The notes: generated by a model from the sequence alone, not told the origin. 64,000 nt of DNA from Sinonovacula constricta (GCA_007844125.1 CM017558.1:57727147-57791146), one strand, 5' to 3'. Positions 24,901 to 37,398 are shown, counted from the stretch's first letter. Program-made: numbers and translations.

Positions 24901-27900
24901 CAAATGACTGTCACAGAGCGATTCCCACATCTACAGGACAAAAGGTGAATTGATAATCTTTGTAATTTATAAATATTTGTTTATTCTCTAGCATTTGTCT
25001 TTTTTTTAAATTGTACAATTGTATCGAAATGAAATGTTGCTTCTTTTCTGTACACAGCCTGTTTACAATTTAGTCAAATTTTTGGCCATGTGATGTCACA
25101 AATGCAATCAAATTTCTCTTATTTGTTATTATTTTCACATTAACCACATAATATGATCTTGTCCTGTGTCTATTTTGTTTTTAAGGAATCAGACATCTCG
25201 TCATGTTTATTTCTAAATAGATTTAACATATCTTTACATATGCAATGTACTGTTTATATATTTCACAAATAGCCATTAATTTCTGTCATAATATATTATA
25301 ATCTGCCTACACACTTAAGTAGATTTCCATTTTGAACCATGTTACGTGCACCTTTCGATGCAAAATGTTTCACGCAGAGATTGAGAACTTAGACAAAGCT
25401 TTGTTCAACTATACACACAATTGAAAATACAAAATATAATAATACTTTAAAGCATGCACTAAGTTAATAGTTTTAGTGTCATGGATAATCACTAAATTAT
25501 AGATTTTAATTAGTGGATATTTTGCCCACGCACTTCTTCTTTTCAACTTAGTAAGAAACACACCTTTCTATTTAATTTATCTTTAAACGTGCTTATGACA
25601 CTGTTTAATATATAGCCACACTTTTATGTAGTCCCTGTCTTCTTATTCTTGTCATCTCCTTTGTTCCCATTTCTACTTACAGTGAACAGCTTTAAAGTAC
25701 TTATTATATTTGATAGTATTAAGCTAAATATTTACCCTAAAATGTCTATGGCAAAAACAAACAAAAACAAAACAAATGATTGTCAATCATTGCTTGCCAC
25801 AAATATTCATTTATATAATGATATGCTAAATTGTAAAGAGAAATACTTATATTTAATTTTTGTATTTTCACAGTTTAACTCATGCAAAGATATAAAACTA
25901 TTTCTTATGTGATGTGGTATTTATAAGTCTGGGCTTTGTGTTTGATATTTTAATATGTTTTATATTTTAATGGTCAAATTTAGTGAAATTTTGAAGAAAA
26001 AAAAAAGAAATTCCTTGTCAGATATATCTATATGTTGATAATTTAATTTTTCTCATAGCACATATTTTATGAGTTGTAAGTAAATGAAGATGGATAAAAA
26101 GTCAAGATCTTTTTATATTCAACAGCCCATGTTTTAATAAAGAGGAAGATAAAATATGGTTTAGGGATTTTGAAGAGCCCCCAAAGCCCTCACTGAAAAT
26201 TTTCCTCCCTTTTTTTTATCTGACCAATCACACCCCTGAAATTAGCAAAAGAAATACAGCTTTTTCGCCTTAATTCATTGGAAGATAAGAACTCCAGATA
26301 AAATAAATCCTTTGTCTTATTATAAAAGAGCCATATGGTTCTTTAGCTATCCTAAACATGTTTCCTGCCAGCAAAGACCTTTACACATAGACAAAGGGTT
26401 TAAGTCTTTTGGTGACTTGAAATTGTTATGTAAACTGCACAGTAGGGGATTGGTTCATAAAACTGCCATGACAAAGTGTAACCTACAGGGATCAGCTGTT
26501 GGACTCGTATTCCTAACCAATTAAAGTGATATGCATGTCATAAGGCACCTCTTGACCACCTGACCTCCCACTGGTTACATCATGTCCACTCTATAACAGT
26601 AACCAAGGCTACCTTATAAAACTTGTGACAACATACAGTCCTTGTTTTAAAACACAAAGCATACCTAAAAGTTTTGTAGTGTCTGATTATTAATGTGCAA
26701 AAAAATTGACTACAAAAATATTTCTGTACATAATATTTTATAAACAATACAGATTAAGTGGAACGTGTGGCCTCTGTTCAAACATATTTAGTCATAGTAT
26801 TTTTAAATCTGTAGTTAATAATTAAATAAGCAAAAAGTAATGGGCATACAGGTAGTGATATTTGTTTACGCGTGTAAGAAAGTAAACAATTTGCCTTTGA
26901 ATCAGTCACCCCATTTGGTCAAAGTTTTGATAGTTTTGTTTAGTTGGTTATTTAATTTCGTTCAAAACCAATTGCTCAGTATAGTGTAAAAAATGATATA
27001 TTCTTCTTCAACATGTAGCTAGCTACAAAGGCATTTTTCTTTTTAACTTGAACACAAAGTTAGAATTTAACTGTTACTTTTGCCACTGTTCATGAATTTA
27101 CAAAATGTTTTTCGTTACTGTGGATTTTAACGTTTTCTGTTATCTTTGATATCTGACAAAATAAACACGAAAGGTTACGTCCAAGTATATATGGACATTG
27201 CAGCGATAGCTGTGCCACTGAAGGTTACTTGATGTTCGGGCTCATGCCAGTGTACTGAGGGACACGCGATCACTGTGAACTGTTGTATTACACTATGCAA
27301 ATACTATATAGTCACCAATTTACCTAAATGTCCACTTTATTGACTTAATAAGATCAATTTACCGAACTGGTCATTTACCAAAACGTTCATAAACCACTGA
27401 TTCTGTCACATATAGCCTCTTGATGAATGTGGCGGGTCACATGACTTGTTAAGATCCACCGATTGGGACAAGGGTCTATTCTAATGTATATGTTATATTT
27501 CTTGTGCTTGTGTCCTTGCAACCTGCAGTGAGTTTCAAATATCTCTTGATAGCCATTGTAAAATGTACTGTGTCCATGTATTATTGTCCAAGTATACCAC
27601 ACCTTCCTATATTGACAGTTTTATGTTGTCTTATGTCCCTGCCAGTTGCCATGAGTTGGTGGATATTCTGGAAGGTGAAGGTCGTATCATGGAGGAGATC
27701 CAAGCTCTCCCTGAGGTACACCAGCTGGTAAAACGCACAGAAGAACTCTCCTGTCAGTGTAAACAGCTAGCCAGTGAGTGCAGTTTATTTTTTATTTTTG
27801 TTGTTGTCTTACTGGTAGGTAGGAATGATTGAAGTGGAAGTAGTTATGGTGGTAGTTTGATTGATTTTGTGATGGTGGTGCTGGAAGTGGTGGTGATAGA

Positions 27901-30900
27901 GGTTTTGAGAGTGGTGGTGGTGGTAGTAGGGATGAATTTAGTGGTAGTGGTAGTAATTTTAATAGTGATGGTGGTTGTGATGGTGGTAGTTGAGGTAGTA
28001 GTAGTGGTGGCAGTGGAGGTGGAAGTGGTGGTGGTAGTGATGGTGGCAGTGATGATGGTAGTGGAGGTAGTAGTGGTGGTGGTAGTGAGGTTGCAAGTGG
28101 TGGTAGTAGTGGTGGTGGTAGTAAGTGTAGAAGGGTTGGTAGAAGTGATGGTGGTAGTAAGGGTAGAAGGTGTGGGTAGTTGTGGAGACAGTAGTGGTGG
28201 TGGTAGTAATGGCTGTATTTGAGGTAGACATCTAGCTGTAGGTGGAGATTATGATGATATTGGTGAAGCAGTATTTCACTACAACAGGGGAACTGTACTG
28301 TCAGGGAACACAGCTAATCAGTGGTTTGGATTGGTTTGCTAGTGGTTATGCAGAGTAGCAGTATTTATGGCATCAAAAAATAGTATTGATGATGGTAGTC
28401 AGGGTCCAGCAGCTTTTCAAAATCACATGGAAACTCTTCTGTCAGCATAAACAGCTTGACAGTGAGTGGAAATTGTTTTCAATATGTATTGAATAGATAT
28501 GAATTCCTTTATTGGTTGTCTGAAAAGTATATGTTACTGGTGCTTATATGACAAGTACAGGGTTTACGATCAAAGAATTGTACTTACAGCGGGTATAAAA
28601 TACTTAATATTCCATGATATTTGCGTAAAGTCTGTATTACTGACTTTTGATGCTTGTTGCATCAAAGGTACCTCTTACTTTTATGGAACTTTGTTAATAA
28701 GAACTTTGTTAATTATGGTCGATATCATGTTAATTATGGTCTACATCATGTTAATTATGGTCAGCATCATGTTAATTATGGTCTACATCTTGTTAATTAT
28801 GGTCTACATCATATTAATTATGGTCTACATCATATTACTTATGGTCAACATCATGTTACTTATGGTCAACATCATGTTAATTATGGTCAACATCATGTTA
28901 ATTATGGTCTACATCATGTTACTTATGGTCAACATCATGTTAATTATGGTCTACATCATATTAATTATTATCTACATCATATTACTTATGGTCAACATCA
29001 TGTTAATTATGGTCAACATCATGTTAATTATGGTCAACATCATGTTAATTATGGTCTACATCATGTTAATTATGGTCAACATCATGTTACTTATGGTCTA
29101 CATCATGTTAATTATGGTCAACATCATGTTACTTATGGTCAACATCATGTTAATTATGGTCTACATCATATTATGGTCTACATCATGTTTGTAATTATAC
29201 ATTCTACTTAAATAAGTTTTTATATTTGTGTGTTTTTCAGAAGAAAACTTAGAGAAGAAACCATTGATTGAAGAGTTAAAACAGACATTAAGAGAAAAGG
29301 TAAGTGATATGCATTATGTAAAAAAATGTTTAAATGTTTTTTCATTTGTTTCTTCTATGAACAGATATTATATATACCACAGTCTCCAAATTTTAAGAGT
29401 TCAATGGTTTTGTAGCAAGCATTTAAGGTTATTCTTTTTTTGTGTGTTTGTGAAAACAATTCAGTAATTTGTGTCTACATTATACCACCAGTTATCTGAG
29501 TTTGAGAGTATGCGTGACACGTTTGAACGGAGACAAGAGCAGCAATTGTCACTGATGGACCAGTTCCATCCCACCATCATCCAGAACAACCTCAAGGTGG
29601 CCATACTGGAGGCAGAGGAGGAGTCTGATAGAGTGGTGGAGGAGTTCCTAGACAGTTAGTAACATTGCTTTTCATCTAAAAATGTTACACAACTGTTAGC
29701 TGATATTGCAGAAAGAGGGTTATGAATGCATGGGTTTGAGTCCCAGCCATGGCAAGAACTTCCACATGGGGAGGTTTTCCAGCTAACTTGCAGTGCGATG
29801 GGTCTACCCAGACATAAGTCTTGGATCTTCCTCTGCCAATAATTAGCTGGACATCGTCAATATGTCTATAATTGCATTGCTGCGATGCAACATAAACAAA
29901 ACAAACACCTTACTGCAGAAAATATGTGTTTAAATAGATTTTACAATTGAATAGGTAAATTAGAAAAGGTCCTCTATCAAAATTTTCACAGATATTTAAA
30001 TTTAAATCTACCTCAAGACAAAGGCAAACAGGGTAAATATAAATGTGACAAAAACACAGAGACGAGACATAACACACAAAAAGAAAACCATCAGTTAAAG
30101 CCTTAGAACGGTCATTGCCATTGGCCAGTCAAAGACTCTATGCTCTATGACCCCATCCAATCTTTTAAGTCCACTGCAACCTAATGCTTTAATACAGTCA
30201 AACTTGTATTAAGCAGCCACCCAAGGGATTGACGAAAATTGGCTGCTTAAGACAAGTTGGCTGCTTAATACAAAACATCCCTTTGGAGACTACAAGAAAT
30301 GCAATCTCTTAATTAAGTTCTTAATTAATTAAGTACTCCTACATGTTATTTTTAAATTTTAAACTACATGTGCATGTATTTTATTAAAAAGGTTGATCTA
30401 GGTGTACATAAATGTATATTAAAAAGAAAAAAAAAAGAAAGTCAAAGTAAATGCAACATTTTAATGCATGTCATAATTAAACAATAAAGCATTAATAAAC
30501 ATGTAATAGGAAACATCAATAAATAACAAGGTATCATTTACTCTGAAAAAGACTGTATGATTAAACAACTTAAATACATGTATATACATCTAGCATAATT
30601 TAACATTAAATTCTGCTGCGACGATCCGCGAACTTTTGCCAGCATCCAGAAGCTTGACAACCTTAACTCGATCTTCTAGTGTCAGGCACAGATTGACATT
30701 AGTAAAGGTAATTAAAGTACACCGCTACTTAACTGGTACAACAATATCCCTACGCTCATCATATCAAGCTGCCAATTACTAGGTAGTACACCTTTGTCAC
30801 TGTGTAGTGGGTGGGGTGAAGGGGATTAGCGTTCACACGTCCATTGACTGACGACTGCTGATTGGCCGTTGATGTGGGGTCAATTAAGGAAGGATTATTT

Positions 30901-33900
30901 CGTTTGAAGGTGACCGCTGGCCGCAGAACACAAACGACCGCTTATTACAAGAAAATTAAAGAAGAAATTGATCGGGGGGAATTGAAGTGACCGCTTACAC
31001 CAAAATGGCCGCTCTTAACACGCGATCGCTAGTACAAGTTAGACTGTACTATCTAAATATTATGGTCAAAGATTTCCTTGACAGTCACTAGCATTGCTCC
31101 AGTAATGTACAAATCTAAGAATAACAAACTACATAATGGCAGCAGTCATTTGGTTAACTCATTGGGTATGAGTGCATGTTAAAGCTGCACTAAAAACACC
31201 CTCTCATGTTGGGAGACACCTTATCGCGTCACATTAAGGCAATCCTGAAAATGGCTCTGCTACTGACGTAAGCCGCTTTAATGCACGCATCATATATGCT
31301 GGTTTTAACTCGTGTTTTCAAACACTTTCAAGTCACTGCCAATCAAGTACATTGCTGTATCGTAAATGCAAATGTCATCTTAATCTAAATCTAACGGCTT
31401 GGATCCTTTTTTTGTTGTTCATATATTGTAGCGAGACAACAGAAAAATCGGCAACATTATTTCTAATTCACATTTGAAATGAAACATTTTCCAGCTGAAA
31501 TACGATCGCATAAGCAGTTTTAAAACGTTTTATTAATACTTCGAATTTCAGCCAATCAGAAACGTTGTTACATCATGTATTGGAATTTCATGTAACCTGG
31601 ATGTACACACAATGAATTAATTATGTTGAGACAAAGAAAAATGGTGAGGTGCCTTACTGTTAACTTTAAGATTCCTACTTATACGCATATGTATCAGTCG
31701 ATAAGTAGAATTACCTTCAACAGATCCAATTATTATATCATAATTGCAGATATCAATAGATAAAAGACAAAATCTAACTCTTTGAAAGCACAGAAGTTTT
31801 TAATCTGATATGAAGTTTAAGAGCATTATTTTCTCAAACTACAGGTAAATCACTTTAAATCAATGATGGCCGGTTTGAAGTTACTCATTTGATTAAGAGC
31901 TTAAATAAAGCAGTGTTATTTACTTTACAAACTTAAAAAAGATGATAAGGCCAATATTTTATTTGAATAATTTGAAATGTGTTAATTTTGATATAATTAA
32001 TCTTACTTGTTCTTCAGATGTCAATTGTTTTCATTCTTTTTGGAAGTATTTCTTTTCATACAGTGTTGAAAATTACATAGTTGTGTAAAGCACTTTCTGT
32101 GCTACAAGTATACAACTTTTAGAGTATATCCAAAATGACATGTTTATTATGTTGTGTATACACCCACCCCCAATATCTTCCACTGACTGGTAATCCACAC
32201 CAGATGTGTCAAGGCATGAGGGGGAGATAAGACCCCCGTGTAGGGGATGACTGGGGAAATGCCTCTAGGGGATGACTGGTTCATTGGCTGTAGTACTCAG
32301 GGATTTAAACCTTGGAGTCTTCAAATTTGGGCAAGAATAGATAGTTTCTATGTGATGTCATCGACACTGATAAGACAGTTTAAGGCAGCCATTTTTGTGG
32401 GCAGAAGCTAATGCAGGTCGAAATCGGGAAATATGTGCTGTATTAAACTCACCACTGTGTTTTTATTTTTCAGTCTATTTAAATGAATTTTATATCAAAT
32501 TTAATAAATTTTATAAAGTATTTTAAATATCAAAACTATATTTTGATAGTTTAAAAAATTAAAGAAATACAACCGAAATTGATACATTGTTCATTTTGTT
32601 TAAAGTATGAGCCAATAGTTTTAATTATTTCTGTGCATTAATTCTGTGTGCATTTATCAATTGTAAAAATATTGTATTCTAAAAATATGAATTTCAAGAG
32701 CTTTCCAATGGTGTATAGCTTTTAATTTTCAGACCACAAATGAAGAAATTACAAGAAAATAAAATTTACCCTTCTATACAATTCATATGAAAATCCCTTG
32801 AACCATCAAAGATGGCCGCCAAGATAAGGGATTTTCACTGATGTGGAAACTATTTTCACTAAACATTAACCCAGAAAAATGCTGAGTCTTGGTTTGAATT
32901 AAGTTATGAACTTGCTCACCACAAGCAATTTTAATCAACAAAGTTTAAACTAAACCTTCCACATCTATAAGCTACTTACCTGCTCGGTGAGAGTGGATAA
33001 GGCTTAGCAAATAGTCTAGATCCACATCAGTTCCTGCTGAGATATTATATTTGTTTGCAAATGTCCTTTACCATTAATACCAGGTATTCACAATACTGTA
33101 ATGACCTAAAACTGAGTCAATGCAATTTATATATGGAAACGAACAGTTAAATAAAATCTTATTACAATTACTGTTGTACTCATTTTACAGAAAAAATCAA
33201 TGTTGATGAGTTTCAACAAAAGTTCCTTGAGAAGAGATCAGTAAGTATAAGATCTATTTTTATAATCTTAAATCTCGGCTTTCTTCATTTAATGTGACCA
33301 TATTCATTTAAAATCATATACAAGGTTAAGAATAATATACATGTGTGGGTCATTGTCAAATCAACTGTCAGAAGTTAACATTTGTTGAGAAAATTAGCCC
33401 TTAACTTATTTTGGCAAATAGTGTAGATCCAGGTTAGCCAGCTTCCAGCTTGGAGCTGTCTGGTCAGGATCTGCGCTATTTGCTGCTGAATCTCTAGTAA
33501 TATGTCTAGGCACCTTTACATGTCAATGTAAGAAGATGACTTAAGAATTATTTCGGTTATTAACTAACGTAACATGGTAAGGATTAAGACCTCATCCGTA
33601 ATATATGTTTTTGAAAATAATACTAAATTTTGTGTACAGTTTAAAAAGCAAGCACATCATTTTTTGCACTTGAAGTCAAATTCATTAACATGCCAGAGCT
33701 AAATTTTAAAATAATATTATAAATCAACCACATCCTTGCTTTTGCTATCAAATGTAACATTGTAATTAGCTGAGATTATATTAAAATTTAGACATAGACT
33801 ACTGTTATTACAATTAGGCCTATGTTTTATTATTACTATTTATATAATGATAATGTTAGGGTGTATCAGATATTGTCAGAATACTTTTCCTGGTCATAGC

Positions 33901-34144
33901 TTAACTTGATCATGTCAGTGATAAATTTCTTCTTAACTAGGGCTTAAGGCAATACTTGAAGCTTAAGTCCAAATTTGACCAATCGGTGCTTAAGAGTTGC
34001 CTCAAACTCAAGCTCAAGCCTTGCTCTCTGTAACAGCTCGTACCCATGTCAGATATACGTTTATTTCTTGGTTCCCAGCTTTACCATACCCGGCGTGTGA
34101 AGGAAGAAAAGATGAGTCGGATGGTACAACCGTCTTCCTTCTGA
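18913..34144 (+). CDS. VPS37A: ESCRT-I subunit VPS37A
   Basis: Component of ESCRT-I, which sorts ubiquitinated cargo into multivesicular endosomes. Eleven coding exons: 18913-19019, 19280-19354, 20864-20978, 21332-21423, 22174-22312, 24847-24944, 27646-27773, 29241-29299, 29492-29654, 33191-33240, 34079-34144. All introns are GT-AG and phases close to give 363 residues (human 397). Residues 20-130 match the N-terminal UEV-like domain (SIKDVEYRVSFQVTG, FLPPHFPQDRPEVKVEPRLR, NNFSVHSSLYTAIQ). Residues 131-205 are a Ser/Thr/Pro linker. Residues about 205-350 form the Mod(r)/VPS37 helical domain (CHELVDILEGE, LEAEEESDRVVEEFLD, NVDEFQQKFLEKRSLYHTRR), with the typical VKEEK near the end. The last exon encodes only 21 residues. 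Intron 7 holds two large tandem repeats; introns 4, 5, 9 and 10 hold transposon remnants. The start has a good context, with an in-frame basic stretch after MPWFGQ. Confidence 0.96.
20430..20690 (+). mobile_element. Possible DNA transposon end in VPS37A intron 2
   Basis: The sequence ending 'ggtcctctaggaaggttttg', followed by ctgta, reads in reverse as TACAGCAAAACCTTCCTAG, similar in style to pogo/Tc1-like termini. It is preceded by a GC-richer block. I did not find the matching left end, so this may be a solo or truncated copy. Confidence 0.35.
21540..21869 (+). mobile_element. SINE-A copy 3, full length, 10-bp target duplication
   Basis: Starts with the tRNA-like head (GGACCTAGCACAATCGGTAAAG) and ends in the tail ATAAACCCAATAAACAAACC. 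The element spans 21550-21859. The flanking repeat cttggtatac is exact at 21540-21549 and 21860-21869. It lies in VPS37A intron 4, in the same orientation as the gene. Confidence 0.87.
22796..23902. mobile_element. Non-autonomous TIR element in VPS37A intron 5
   Basis: The left end TACCCTATTTCCTCACTTAT (then AAGAC) pairs with the right end, whose reverse complement is TACCGAATTTTTCCACCTAT (then AAGAC). Just inside, both ends continue with related G/C-containing sequence. The 1.1-kb interior has only short frames of about 60-70 residues that match nothing I know. I could not assign a superfamily or a clear target duplication. Confidence 0.55.
24945..27645 (+). other. VPS37A intron 6, no further features seen
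   Basis: A 2.7-kb AT-rich intron. Short open frames occur on both strands, but none resembles a known protein or shows splice-compatible coding sequence. A short 'gaactccagataaa' patch near 26290 resembles part of the SINE-B family but is too short to call. Confidence 0.5.
27830..28215. repeat. GGT/AGT trinucleotide-type simple repeat
   Basis: A long imperfect array built from GGTGGTAGT-like units, with GAT and GAA interruptions, in VPS37A intron 7. It makes both strands appear open (poly-Val-like on plus, His/Tyr-rich on minus). That is a by-product of the triplet period, not evidence of a gene. Confidence 0.9.
28708..29190. repeat. 21-bp minisatellite, about 22 units
   Basis: Tandem 21-bp units of the form TTA(A/C)TTATGGTC(A/T)ACATCAT, with a final G that is sometimes A. 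Variation is almost limited to three positions: A/C at 4, A/T in 'tcaaca'/'tctaca', and G/A at the end. Different variants are interleaved rather than blocked. Because 21 is a multiple of three with no stop in two plus-strand frames, it yields long heptad-repeat open frames (HHVNYGQ and MLIMVNI). It lies in VPS37A intron 7, ending about 50 bp before exon 8. Confidence 0.93.
29705..29905 (+). mobile_element. SINE-B-like repeat copy
   Basis: Contains the box-B-like GGGTTTGAGTCCC, the shared block 'tccagctaacttgcagtg', and the 'aattagctggacatcg' body. It ends in 'gatgcaacataaacaaaac', matching the copies at 14706-14955 and 35676-35900. It lies in VPS37A intron 9. Confidence 0.62.
30195..31046 (-). 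mobile_element. Pogo/Tigger-like DNA transposon remnant in VPS37A intron 9
   Basis: The ends CAGTCAAACTTGTATTAAGC and, in reverse complement, CAGTCTAACTTGTACTAGCG are inverted repeats, flanked by TA at 30193-30194 and 31047-31048. Most of the 852-bp element is non-coding. On the minus strand at 30602-30685 a 28-residue frame remains (LTLEDRVKVVKLLDAGKSSR, then IVAAEFNV). This matches the N-terminal psq/CENP-B-type helix-turn-helix of pogo-family transposases. No DDE catalytic domain is left, so the copy is an internally deleted, dead derivative. Confidence 0.8.
31049..33190 (+). other. Rest of VPS37A intron 9, non-coding
   Basis: No exon is recognisable. Two patches are richer in CG than their surroundings (about 31190-31330 and 32160-32300) and may be remnants of further elements, but I could not find terminal repeats or target duplications for them. 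Confidence 0.4.
33414..33483. mobile_element. Short palindromic element, about 70 bp
   Basis: Arms gcaaatagtgtagatcc (33414-33430) and ggatctgcgctatttgc (33467-33483) are near-perfect reverse complements. The centre 'ccagcttggagctgtctgg' is itself partly self-complementary. A related copy lies at 45458-45520 and weaker traces near 33000 and 38760. It could fold into a hairpin, and it resembles a tiny MITE in VPS37A intron 10. Confidence 0.6.
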
Positions 34145-34744
34145 ATGTTCACAACCTTCCTGTTATTTCTCTTTATCATTGTGGTGCTGTAGGAAATCCA
34201 GCCTGTATTGGAACTTACAATTCAGTTTGTTATAAATCCAACTGCAGGTTAAGCAGAAGTAGGAAGAGGGTGATGTAGTCATGTATTTTACAATGTAAAT
34301 GCAGCTGTTAAAATATAATTCGAATTCTACCATGTTATATAGATTTTATTCCAGTGCATTTACATTGTAAGTGATATGGTTAAACAACTTTCATGCATTT
34401 GTTTTCTTACTGTGCATTTAACCATTCACATACCATTTGGCTAATATAGAAGAGTTTTTAACTTTTGTAAGAATGTTTTATAATAGATGCTCACCGAGGA
34501 TTTGTCAGCGTATTTTTTAAATGTGAATGCTTTTAAGTTTACTGTTCTGCTAGTTATGTTTTTATCATAAATACGTGTACTTGGATCTTTGTGATGTGGC
34601 ATATATTTTTATATTTTCTGCCACTGCTTATATTCAGCATTTAACATCACATTAGTTTCTTTTGTCAGACAATTAAAGACTCCTTGTTTTTTGAGAAAAA
34701 TATCCCTAACAGCGTAGGTTGATCTCTTGTTCTGGATTGTACAT

Positions 34745-34906
34745 TTTGTTATGTAATATCCTTTGGCACTGAACATATTTTCTTATTTAGAATATTTCAA
34801 CTGTTTTACTTAGTTTTTAAATTGAAGCTGATGAAGTTTGCATGAAACAGTCAAACTATTCTTAGTAAGAAAATATGTTCTGTGTTCAAGGATATTACAT
34901 AACAAA
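34745..34906. repeat. Foldback inverted repeat, about 62-bp arms
   Basis: The left arm starts TTTGTTATGTAATATCCTT and runs through GAACATATTTTCTTA to AACTGTTT near 34807. The right arm (about 34845-34906) is its reverse complement with few mismatches. The loop is about 37 bp. It lies 600 bp downstream of the VPS37A stop, possibly inside its 3' UTR, where it would form a long RNA hairpin. Confidence 0.82.
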
Positions 34907-35675
34907 CCTCCTATATATCATAAATTTATATATTGGTGCTATTTAAATAAAGGTAATGTTGTTTAAATTTCAAATATCAAAATGTCTTTTCGTGGATGTA
35001 AACATTGTTACGCATTTTGTTTATTTTTTACTCAAAATGCTTTATACCTTGTCAGGTCCAGTGAATGGAAAATGTCAAAAAGATTACAGCTTTGTTACAT
35101 TTATAACCATCATTAGTCATTTATGATGAAACATAAATCCATTTCAACAAACACTTAAAATATAAGCATAGCCTTATCATAATGGCCTGCTGAATTAAGA
35201 ATTATGAAACAATTCATGCATTTAAGTGATGTTAAAGATGACTAACAAACTTTATATGGACCCTTATACCTACATTTCCTTACCCTTATAAAGCTTTTCA
35301 CTCTAACTAGCTATTTTAGTTAATGATTACATTGAACATAAAAGTAACTCTTATTTATATTTATAAAAAATTATTTTGTAATTTTAATTTTTAATTTAAA
35401 TTATTACATTTCAGTCTTGGTTGTGCATGCACACCTAAATCTCTGACTGCCTAATATCATTATTTGAAGTACATGTAACGTTTCATATTATAATTGACCT
35501 AATTATTTTGCAAAGGTATACATTCACTACCTTTTCTAATTGCCTCATTACAAGCATTGTACTTGCGTTACCTTGTTCTTAAACTTTACCAAGTCTATAG
35601 TCTCTCACTATTGAATGAGCTTACTACAGCTAAACTTTTCATGAATTTGTGCTTCTAACTTTTTGGTTCTGAGAG

Positions 35676-35900
35676 GCACCTGTGGGCAAGTATGAGTCAC
35701 TGACTTGTAACTGCTAACTCCCTCAACATGTAATTTTGAGACCTTTTCCAGGCAAGAACTCTCACATGGGGAAGTTTTTCACCTGACTTGCAGAGCCAAT
35801 TTGCTTCTACCCTGATACTTGCTCATTCTTACTTCACCCATAATAGCTTCAGGTTTCCAATGTGACATAATTGTGTCAGTGCAAGTTAGATAAAAAAACA
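35676..35900 (+). mobile_element. SINE-B-like repeat copy
   Basis: Has 'cactgacttgtaactgctaa', a degraded box B near 'tttgagaccttttcc', and 'cacctgacttgcagagcc' before a tail 'gtgacataattgtgtcagtg'. The block order matches the other copies. It is diverged and intergenic. Confidence 0.55.
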
Positions 35901-37398
35901 ACTTATCTATCGGATATCGTGATATAATGAACCTTTACATAATGTGTATGTCATAATCAATAACAGCTATTTTTCTTTTAATAAAAAAGCACAGGACCAC
36001 TTCACACAAGTTGATTTAAATCAAACGGAAAGTTTAATTTGTTTTACCCATTGAAAAAAGCTCTCAAATAAGTGAATGGTAATCCTAAACTCTCCCATTA
36101 GTATGTAAAATATACATAGCATTTACTAAATAGAAACATGGAAAAACAGGTCTCTTTAATGATATGTATGTGCATGAAATAATTTGCTGATTTCTTTCAA
36201 AGAGAATTCTAGATAAAGTACTTTTGATATTAGTGGAAAAATACTATAAGGTGTGCTCGTCAGTAGCAGAGAGTTGCAGTTTGTAATTAAGCATCTCCAG
36301 TGGGGATATCTTGTAAGCATACATATACTAAGTGTGTGGAATTGTGCATAGTATATCAACATCATATTAACATTACATCATACTCAGTACATGTAATTGT
36401 GATGCATACAATGTTATACATAAAGATAAGTGTAGATATGTAATTATAATGGGAGCTTTTTTTAAATTTTACAACTATGTATAGGGTGTAGTTGGAATGA
36501 TTAATGCCATCTTATTTATTATAGTTGTTTTTGTGCCAATTGAATATACCACATGGAGTAATTATGCCTATTTTTTTTGGTGTTAAGTGATGATGATTTA
36601 CCGTATGTTCTGCCTTATCATTTCATAACTTCCACTTTTTTTTCAAGAATGACACAAGATAAGAACTGAAGCCTTAATTTCAATTGTGGTTTTGTATAGT
36701 TAACTTCTTGGTTAGAACCACTTTTTTTGGGAAAATGTATTAACTACATAGAACGATGCATAGAAAATAGTCAGTTCGAAGGTGCACATCTCATGTCTTG
36801 TTTGGGGTTTCAGTCACAAAGTCAGTCATATTATTCTTTAGACCATTGGCGCTAGAATAACACTTTCATTTCATCTTATCTTGTGCTCAAATCTTTTTCA
36901 TTCATAAACTTCCCCCATTCTGGCAGCATTGTTTGCTAAATTCTGTTTCAAAGCTTTTGAGTTATTTGTTTTTGCTCATAAAGAAAAACATCTGATAACA
37001 GAGTTTACTCATATGCTGAGAATTGTGACTTTAGGTCTAAGTAGAGTACAGTATATTTTTTTGACAATCTTAAGTCACCATAGCTCAATGTAAACTGTGC
37101 TTTCTATTTTGAGAATTTCTTATCTAATTAGGCTAGTCTATAGTTTGTGTTCTTTTATGCTTTTTGCATTGTGTATCTTACATATCATTTTTTTAAAAAT
37201 TTGATCCATGACTGCTGTACTAAATAACACTTAATAATTTGCTGTTTCTTAAATAATTACATACTTACATTCATTTTTACCTTATTATTTTTTATAATTG
37301 TATTTATTTCTTTTTTGCTACCAATAATTGAGCTTTAAACAGACAAACATGTAACAGGGTACATCTGTTATTTTATGGATATGACATTACCTTTTTCT

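Noticed and set aside
27857..28231. Open frames of poly-Val and His/Tyr type on both strands
   Set aside because: Translation of a GGT/AGT triplet repeat; both strands open is expected from the repeat alone.
28499..29211. Two long plus-strand open frames (231 and 185 residues) with heptad repeats
   Set aside because: They are produced by a 21-bp minisatellite inside VPS37A intron 7. The period is a multiple of three with no stops, and both overlapping frames are open, so there is no evidence of coding.
30602..31046. Active transposase gene
   Set aside because: Only the 28-residue HTH remains, with no start codon context and no catalytic domain.
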